Assembly (NCBI GenBank): GCA_017412055.1
Contig: JAFQOW010000041.1
Location: 62,001 to 126,000, forward strand
Direction of reading: 5' to 3'
DNA: 64,000 nt
Source: Lachnospiraceae bacterium
GTDB taxonomy: Bacteria; Bacillota; Clostridia; Lachnospirales; Lachnospiraceae
Under the pieces are notes generated by a model, which was not told the origin of the DNA, did not search any database, and saw nothing but the letters and a program-made list of their open reading frames with translations. Position numbers and translations under genes: made by a program. This document shows positions 59,986-64,000 of the stretch, one piece after another (the stretch's first letter is position 1; each line of letters begins with the position of its first letter).

Positions 59986-60010
59986 ATTATACTCAAGTTC
60001 TGAGTATAAT
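59986..60010 (-). promoter_or_regulatory. GAAC-type promoter inside a 10-bp inverted repeat
   Basis: GAAC (60000-59997), N5, TATAAT (59991-59986), 6 nt from the Dam ATG at 59979. The whole site is attatactca-agttc-tgagtataat, a perfect 10-bp palindrome with a 5-nt centre, a possible operator. Confidence 0.65.
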
Positions 60011-61444
60011 GTTAGTTTCTGTTACCTTGATTTTTTCTTTTTCGTAAATTTTAAGTCGTTTCTCAGCATGTGCTGTAGAATATTTGAATCCTTTATCGCA
60101 AATATCAAAGATATTCAATTCTTTTTTAGTCGGATGAAGACGTAAACCACGACCTATACTTTGAACTACTGTAACTGATGACTTACCACCTGCTGCTAGA
60201 ATAATATTATGTAAGTTTTTAATATTAATACCTGTAGAAAATATTTTAGTTATTGCAATACACAAAATATTATCTTCTTGTTCCATTAATTTCTTAATTT
60301 CATCTCGTGCATCAGTATCAATTTCTCCTCTAATAAAATATATTTTCTTATTATTAAAATTAATTTTATCAAAGTTCTCTTTTAATATAAAGCCGTGTTC
60401 TAATCGATTGACTAACAACAAAGTATTCTTATCTAACTTAAAACATAAATCGCTTAAAAATTTATTTCGATATTCATTAGAATATAATTCTTCAACTTCC
60501 TGTCGATATTTTAATTCTCCGTAATATTCAGGATATACTAAGTTAGCTTTTCTAATAATAACATTTGATAATACACCTTCATCACGTAATTCTTTAGAAG
60601 TTTTTTCATATCTTACTGGTCCTAAAAGACCTATATTTTTAATCATATCTTCTGTATCTTCAGCCAATGTACCAGTAAAACCAAATCTATACTTTGAAAC
60701 AATTTTTTCAATACACTTAGATACTTTATTTTCTCTTTTAATTGAATGAGCTTCATCTACTATTAAACAATCAAAACCTGTTCTCCATATTTTTTCATAT
60801 TGGTCAAATCTTGATAATAATAAAGGTCTATTAGCAATTACAATTTCTGAATCATCTTCAATTTTATTAAACTTATCGTAAAATTTTTGTATTTTATGAT
60901 TTAATTTATAAACATTAACTAATTCATCATAAAACTGAGTAACCAATCCGTTATCTGGTACTACAATCAGAACTCTTTTAATATTTTTATTAATAAAAAG
61001 ATTATGAATTATAGATGCAATAGTAAAAGTTTTGCCTGCACCTGTACCTAATACGAAAGTACCAAATTTATAAGTTAAAGCTAATTTAACACAATCTCTT
61101 TGGTAATCTCTAAGTTGAAATGCTAAATCATCATGTATTTCTCCTGGATCATCTTGACAAAACTTTTCTTTAAATGAATCAGAAAGGTCATATTCTACAG
61201 TTCGGTCTAAAACATAAGTCTTTAACCACTTTATAATTTCAAATGCTATTCCAAAATTAAAAGTTCCAGTTGGTGTAATGAAATATTTTCTGTCTGGGAC
61301 AAAACGTGCATTTGCACCAGACACGAATCGCTTTTCTTTATTAGGTACACTAAATGCGTGCATTAATCTTTCTCTTACATCAGAATCAGATAATGCTATA
61401 TGGCATGAATTTCTTTTTTCTAAATAATCTAACTTAACTAACAT
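59993..61444 (-). CDS. uvsW: DNA helicase (T4 UvsW-like)
   Basis: 483 aa (T4 UvsW 503). SF2 motifs: I VLGTGAGKTFTIASII at ~140, II DCLIVDEAHSIKREN at ~220, III GFTGTLAEDTED, VI VVQSIGRGLRLHP at ~430. UvsW unwinds R-loops and D-loops and promotes branch migration, shifting T4 from origin to recombination-dependent replication. One nt after the UvsY-like gene, so co-transcribed. Confidence 0.92.
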   Translation of the reverse strand: MLVKLDYLEKRNSCHIALSDSDVRERLMHAFSVPNKEKRFVSGANARFVPDRKYFITPTGTFNFGIAFEIIKWLKTYVLDRTVEYDLSDSFKEKFCQDDPGEIHDDLAFQLRDYQRDCVKLALTYKFGTFVLGTGAGKTFTIASIIHNLFINKNIKRVLIVVPDNGLVTQFYDELVNVYKLNHKIQKFYDKFNKIEDDSEIVIANRPLLLSRFDQYEKIWRTGFDCLIVDEAHSIKRENKVSKCIEKIVSKYRFGFTGTLAEDTEDMIKNIGLLGPVRYEKTSKELRDEGVLSNVIIRKANLVYPEYYGELKYRQEVEELYSNEYRNKFLSDLCFKLDKNTLLLVNRLEHGFILKENFDKINFNNKKIYFIRGEIDTDARDEIKKLMEQEDNILCIAITKIFSTGINIKNLHNIILAAGGKSSVTVVQSIGRGLRLHPTKKELNIFDICDKGFKYSTAHAEKRLKIYEKEKIKVTETNIILRT

Positions 61445-61445
61445 T

Positions 61446-61841
61446 TTACATTTGCTCCATTTTCATTAGCTCAATTGCATTTTTTAAATCATAAGTCGTT
61501 GAGCTGAAAATCTTTTCTGCTTTTTCTAAATATTCTATTACTAACTCTAATTCTTCTATTTCTTCATTAATTTCTGTTAAAACTGGAGACTTATTCTCCA
61601 TTTCTTTAATACTAGCAGCAGATAGTTTTAAACCAATTGAAGCGGATTCCTTAACTTTCTTGAGAAGTTCAGATTTTTTACGTTGTAAGTTCTTTAATTC
61701 TATTTTAGATTCAATTAATTTTGCAACCCAGAAATGTTTTAAAGATGGAATTTCGTTAATTTTATTATGTATATTAAATTGGTCTATTTTTAAGTCGTTT
61801 TCTATCGCTTCTTTATATTTAAGGAACTTTTCAAATGCCAT
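61446..61841 (-). CDS. uvsY: UvsY-like recombination mediator
   Basis: 131 aa, helical (T4 UvsY 137). An IHNKINEIPSLKHFWVAKLIES segment followed by basic IELKNLQRKKSELLKK matches the UvsY layout, and UvsY and UvsW are neighbours in T4-type genomes. UvsY loads UvsX on gp32-coated ssDNA. The assignment rests on length, layout and synteny. The ATG is 16 nt from a divergent late gene. Confidence 0.7.
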   Translation of the reverse strand: MAFEKFLKYKEAIENDLKIDQFNIHNKINEIPSLKHFWVAKLIESKIELKNLQRKKSELLKKVKESASIGLKLSAASIKEMENKSPVLTEINEEIEELELVIEYLEKAEKIFSSTTYDLKNAIELMKMEQM

Positions 61842-61848
61842 ATAAATA
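61841..61848 (+). promoter_or_regulatory. Late promoter TATAAATA (exact T4 consensus)
   Basis: Predicted start 61854, 4 nt before the ATG at 61858. Its first base is also in the start codon of the divergent UvsY-like gene. Confidence 0.75.
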
Positions 61849-61849
61849 C

Positions 61850-61855
61850 ATTATA
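61850..61855 (-). promoter_or_regulatory. TATAAT element of uvsY-uvsW
   Basis: Minus-strand TATAAT, 8 nt from the ATG at 61841, lying in the late promoter's spacer. No GAAC upstream. Confidence 0.6.
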
Positions 61856-61857
61856 TC

Positions 61858-62670
61858 ATGAAAATTGGAAAAGTGTTAAATCTTATTAATGAAAATGTTG
61901 TCATAAATTTTGGTCATTTTCATTTTGATTCAGCTGCTTCATTTTTAAATCGTTATTCTTCTGAAGATGAAGAGTTTGAACCTGATACATGGGGAGAAGA
62001 AACACTTGAAAAATGTAAAAAGGATAAAGATTTTGTTGAATACGATGAAGCAAAGAAACTTTATGATAAATTAAGTCGTAAAGAACAAAAATTTGTTTCT
62101 CCAAATGGCAAATATAAAGATTCTCCTAAACTTGTATTCAGATTAGGAGAACATGATAAGGATAATCTTATCGGATTTATTGATGTATATTATTTTCCTA
62201 AGGAAAAGAAATCTTTATCTGATGTTGATGAATTAATAGATGATATATCCAGTTCAAAATCATTTGATGGTAGAGATGGATTCATCACAATGGCAGTAGA
62301 CCCAAAATATAGAGGAAAGGGTATTGCGAAAAAGTTATTATCAGCTGCTGCTAAGAAAGCTAAGGAGGTTGGTTTAGATGCATTAACGTATGAAGTAGAA
62401 TATAAAAATAAGCCTTCTATTAACTTTATACAGAAATTTAGTAGCAAGTTTAAGAATGAAACACCTGCACCTAAGACTGATAAGGATTCTGGAACTTTAA
62501 TATTCAGATACCGCTTTGAAAAGGATGAAGATGAAATGACTTCTGCTATTTTATCTACAGCCCCACAGGGTGGAGCATTAGAATGTGGAGATAATTATGC
62601 ACCAGGTGACATGCGAGTTCCTAAAGTTTTAGGAAAAATACAACGTCGCAAGAAAAAAAGCATGATATAA
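61858..62670 (+). CDS. GNAT-family N-acetyltransferase, putative packaged protein
   Basis: 270 aa. GNAT motif A: FITMAVDPKYRGKGIAKKLL at ~142 (acetyl-CoA loop R-G-K-G-I-A), followed by AKEVGLDALTYEVEYKN and PSINFIQKF. The N-terminus MKIGKVLNLINE ends in an I-N-E prohead-protease-like site at residue 12, and the C-terminus is basic (GKIQRRKKKSMI). Late promoter. It may be packaged and injected to acetylate host targets, like T4 Alt, which ADP-ribosylates; this is inference. Confidence 0.8.
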   Translation: MKIGKVLNLINENVVINFGHFHFDSAASFLNRYSSEDEEFEPDTWGEETLEKCKKDKDFVEYDEAKKLYDKLSRKEQKFVSPNGKYKDSPKLVFRLGEHDKDNLIGFIDVYYFPKEKKSLSDVDELIDDISSSKSFDGRDGFITMAVDPKYRGKGIAKKLLSAAAKKAKEVGLDALTYEVEYKNKPSINFIQKFSSKFKNETPAPKTDKDSGTLIFRYRFEKDEDEMTSAILSTAPQGGALECGDNYAPGDMRVPKVLGKIQRRKKKSMI

Positions 62671-62676
62671 TAAATA
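62669..62676 (+). promoter_or_regulatory. Late promoter AATAAATA
   Basis: It overlaps the GNAT stop codon; predicted start 62682, 2 nt before the ATG at 62684. Confidence 0.7.
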
Positions 62677-62683
62677 GTCCTAT

Positions 62684-63142
62684 ATGGACTTAGGTCATTG
62701 GGAATTAGGAAATAATGTTACTTTACCGGAAGATTTTGAAGAAAACCCACCTATGGGTTTTGTCTATCGTATTGAAAATAAAGAAACTGGTAAATTTTAT
62801 ATTGGTCAGAAAAAGATTATTAAAGTTGAAAAACGTCCTCCATTAAAGGGAAAAGTCAGAAAGCGTAAAATCGTTAAGCAATCTGATTGGAAAACTTATT
62901 GCGGTAGCTCTAATGATTTAAAAAATGACGTAAAGACTTTAGGAGAAGATAAGTTTAAGTTTACCATTATTCGTTTTTGTGATTGTAAGTGGAAATGTAG
63001 CTATTGGGAGTTGTATCATCAAATGCATAACCATGTTTTGTTCAGAGAAGATTCATATAACGGTATTATTAACGTAAGAATTTCTAAATTTCAAAAATTC
63101 ATAGACCAATACCGTGAAGAACTACAGAACTTGGACATATAG
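62684..63142 (+). CDS. GIY-YIG-like nuclease-related protein
   Basis: 152 aa. Residues ~26-44 read FVYRIENKETGKFYIGQKK, the GIY-x10-YIG spacing with the first motif degenerate (VYR). Then SDWKTYCGSSNDLKNDV and the candidate catalytic ELYHQMHNHVLF. GIY-YIG domains cut DNA in homing, repair and restriction. Late timing does not suit homing, so packaging-linked or DNA-cleanup roles are possible. Ends with TAG. Confidence 0.7.
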   Translation: MDLGHWELGNNVTLPEDFEENPPMGFVYRIENKETGKFYIGQKKIIKVEKRPPLKGKVRKRKIVKQSDWKTYCGSSNDLKNDVKTLGEDKFKFTIIRFCDCKWKCSYWELYHQMHNHVLFREDSYNGIINVRISKFQKFIDQYREELQNLDI

Positions 63143-63147
63143 TTATT

Positions 63148-63963
63148 ATGACAATGCTTGAAATAGCAGAAATAGTAAAAGATACGTGTTCAGCTAATGG
63201 AGTTAAGCCATTATTTGCTTTTAAAACTGGTTCTAAAGCGTATGGCACTGATAATGAAAAGTCTGACACTGATATAACATTTATTTTTTATCGTAATCCT
63301 ATAGATTACTTCAGTATTTCTTCCGTTAAAGATGAAATTAAACTTCCTGATGTTGACATTAAAGGTTGGGATATTAGAAAGTTTTTGAATATTATCTCCA
63401 AAGGTGGTTGGAATACTTTTGAAATGTTAAATGCCCCATATTGGTCTGCTACTGAAAGTGCAGATAGACTATTATGTGAAATTCGTAAGGTTAGTATGGA
63501 TAATTTTCCATGTGTTACTATTCCTACGACGTTTCTTCATTGTTCTGAAACAGCATTAAAACGTTTAGGAAGAGACGGAAATGATAATGCAACTATTATT
63601 AAAGAGTTTATATCTTATGCTCGCACAACATATAGTGCTCTTTATATTCAGGAATACGGCAAATACCCACCGCTCAATTTATCTGCATTAGTTAAAGATG
63701 TAACACCTTACCTTAAGGATGAAGGTGTATCTCACCCTAATGCTCTTTCTTCCTATATTCTTTTTGCATTAGGGTTACGAAAGGATATGTTAGAGGACAG
63801 AGTTGATTATTCGTTATTTGCAGAGCAATTGATAATACTTCAGTTATTAAATGCTAAGCTTTTAGATAATTTTGAAGGTAAAAATGATAAAGAAATTAAA
63901 GAAAATCTTTCCATTAAATGTGAAAAAATTCTTCAAAATTTCTTTAGTAACTTTCTTAAATAA
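63148..63963 (+). CDS. RlaP-like (YcgL/PF10127) nucleotidyltransferase
   Basis: 271 aa. Polymerase-beta-type signature AFKTGSKAYGTDNEKSDTD at ~25-43 (GS and the metal-binding D-x-D), then GWDIRKFLNIISKGGWNTFE and EMLNAPYW, as in the RlaP family. Members are tied to RNA repair and nucleotide addition. It begins 5 nt after the GIY-YIG-like gene and shares its late transcript. Confidence 0.82.
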   Translation: MTMLEIAEIVKDTCSANGVKPLFAFKTGSKAYGTDNEKSDTDITFIFYRNPIDYFSISSVKDEIKLPDVDIKGWDIRKFLNIISKGGWNTFEMLNAPYWSATESADRLLCEIRKVSMDNFPCVTIPTTFLHCSETALKRLGRDGNDNATIIKEFISYARTTYSALYIQEYGKYPPLNLSALVKDVTPYLKDEGVSHPNALSSYILFALGLRKDMLEDRVDYSLFAEQLIILQLLNAKLLDNFEGKNDKEIKENLSIKCEKILQNFFSNFLK

Positions 63964-63968
63964 GTTTT

Positions 63969-64000
63969 ATGAAGACATTTGCTTTAATCGTTACAGCTCT
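63969..64000 (+). CDS. Start of a next gene (cut by window end)
   Basis: ATG 63969 opens MKTFALIVTA without a stop before the window ends, 5 nt after the nucleotidyltransferase. Too short to identify. Confidence 0.4.
   Translation, partial: MKTFALIVTA

Noticed and set aside
1-64000. Alternative genetic code (TAG or TGA recoding, as in some large gut phages)
   Set aside because: The GIY-YIG-like gene ends properly in TAG and several operon overlaps use TGA as stop; no conserved domain is interrupted by a readable stop. At the two TGA breaks the frame changes, so recoding would not restore the proteins.

Overview
The window is a 64 kb segment of a large AT-rich double-stranded DNA tailed phage of the T4 superfamily. 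Its replication and recombination proteins are T4-type: family B polymerase gp43 (898 aa), sliding clamp gp45, ssDNA-binding gp32, helicase gp41, primase gp61, RNase H, gp46/gp47, UvsX, UvsW and a UvsY-like mediator. It also has a gp55-like late sigma factor and a late promoter close to T4 TATAAATA. Shine-Dalgarno sequences are essentially absent, most 5' leaders look to be only 0-6 nt, and the sequence is AT-rich, so I infer a Bacteroidota-like host; nothing in the window proves this. The genetic code looks standard: TAA, TGA and TAG all end genes.

Layout. (1) 1-0.7 kb: 3' end of a phage GroEL-like chaperonin. (2) 0.77-16.9 kb, plus strand: virion adhesion and tail-fibre genes. These are two >1100-aa proteins with beta-propeller or lectin-like parts, three tandem paralogous tail-collar fibre proteins (the middle one split by a frameshift) and two further fibre proteins. 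(3) 16.8-17.1 kb: decayed coding remnant. (4) 17.1-19.2 kb: four small genes, three probably late. (5) 19.2-26.6 kb, minus strand: core replisome operon, from gp41 through two unknowns, gp32, an unknown, gp45, two small proteins and RNase H to primase. (6) 26.7-31.4 kb: two plus-strand late genes (702 aa; a 252-aa very acidic protein) flanking minus-strand uvsX and a frameshifted small gene. (7) 31.4-35.9 kb, minus: gp43 and gp46. (8) 36-42.3 kb, minus: an NAD+/ADP-ribose metabolism island with NAD synthetase, a DarG-like macrodomain, a NAMPT homologue, a PRPP-synthetase homologue, a deoxyribosyltransferase-like protein and nicotinamidase. (9) 42.3-48.8 kb: a late low-complexity protein, gp47, gp55, a DUF2828/TROVE-vWA protein and small membrane proteins. 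(10) 48.2-59.5 kb, minus: an accessory array of small, mostly unrecognised genes around an ATP-dependent DNA ligase, many with their own promoter. (11) 59.5-61.8 kb: Dam-type methyltransferase, UvsW, UvsY-like. (12) 61.9-64 kb, plus: late genes for a GNAT acetyltransferase, a GIY-YIG-like protein and an RlaP-like nucleotidyltransferase.

Regulation. Ten late promoters (AWTAAATA-type, nine plus and one minus) lie so close to the start codon that the T4-geometry start site falls 0-6 nt before it. Minus-strand early/middle genes use another element, GAAC-N5-TATAAT, again 5-8 nt from the ATG in most cases and often overlapping the stop codon of the gene before. Both classes therefore predict leaderless or nearly leaderless mRNAs. 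Two start codons only 16 nt apart at 61.84 kb are strong structural support.

Most interesting biology: the NAD+/ADP-ribose island, which looks like a counter-defence module against NAD-consuming or ADP-ribosylating immunity; and a set of late proteins, including a GNAT enzyme, with an N-terminal peptide ending in a T4-like prohead protease site ([I/L]-X-E), which suggests cargo packaged in the capsid. No stretch above 300 bases lacks a gene. I saw no tRNA, CRISPR array, insertion sequence or integrase.
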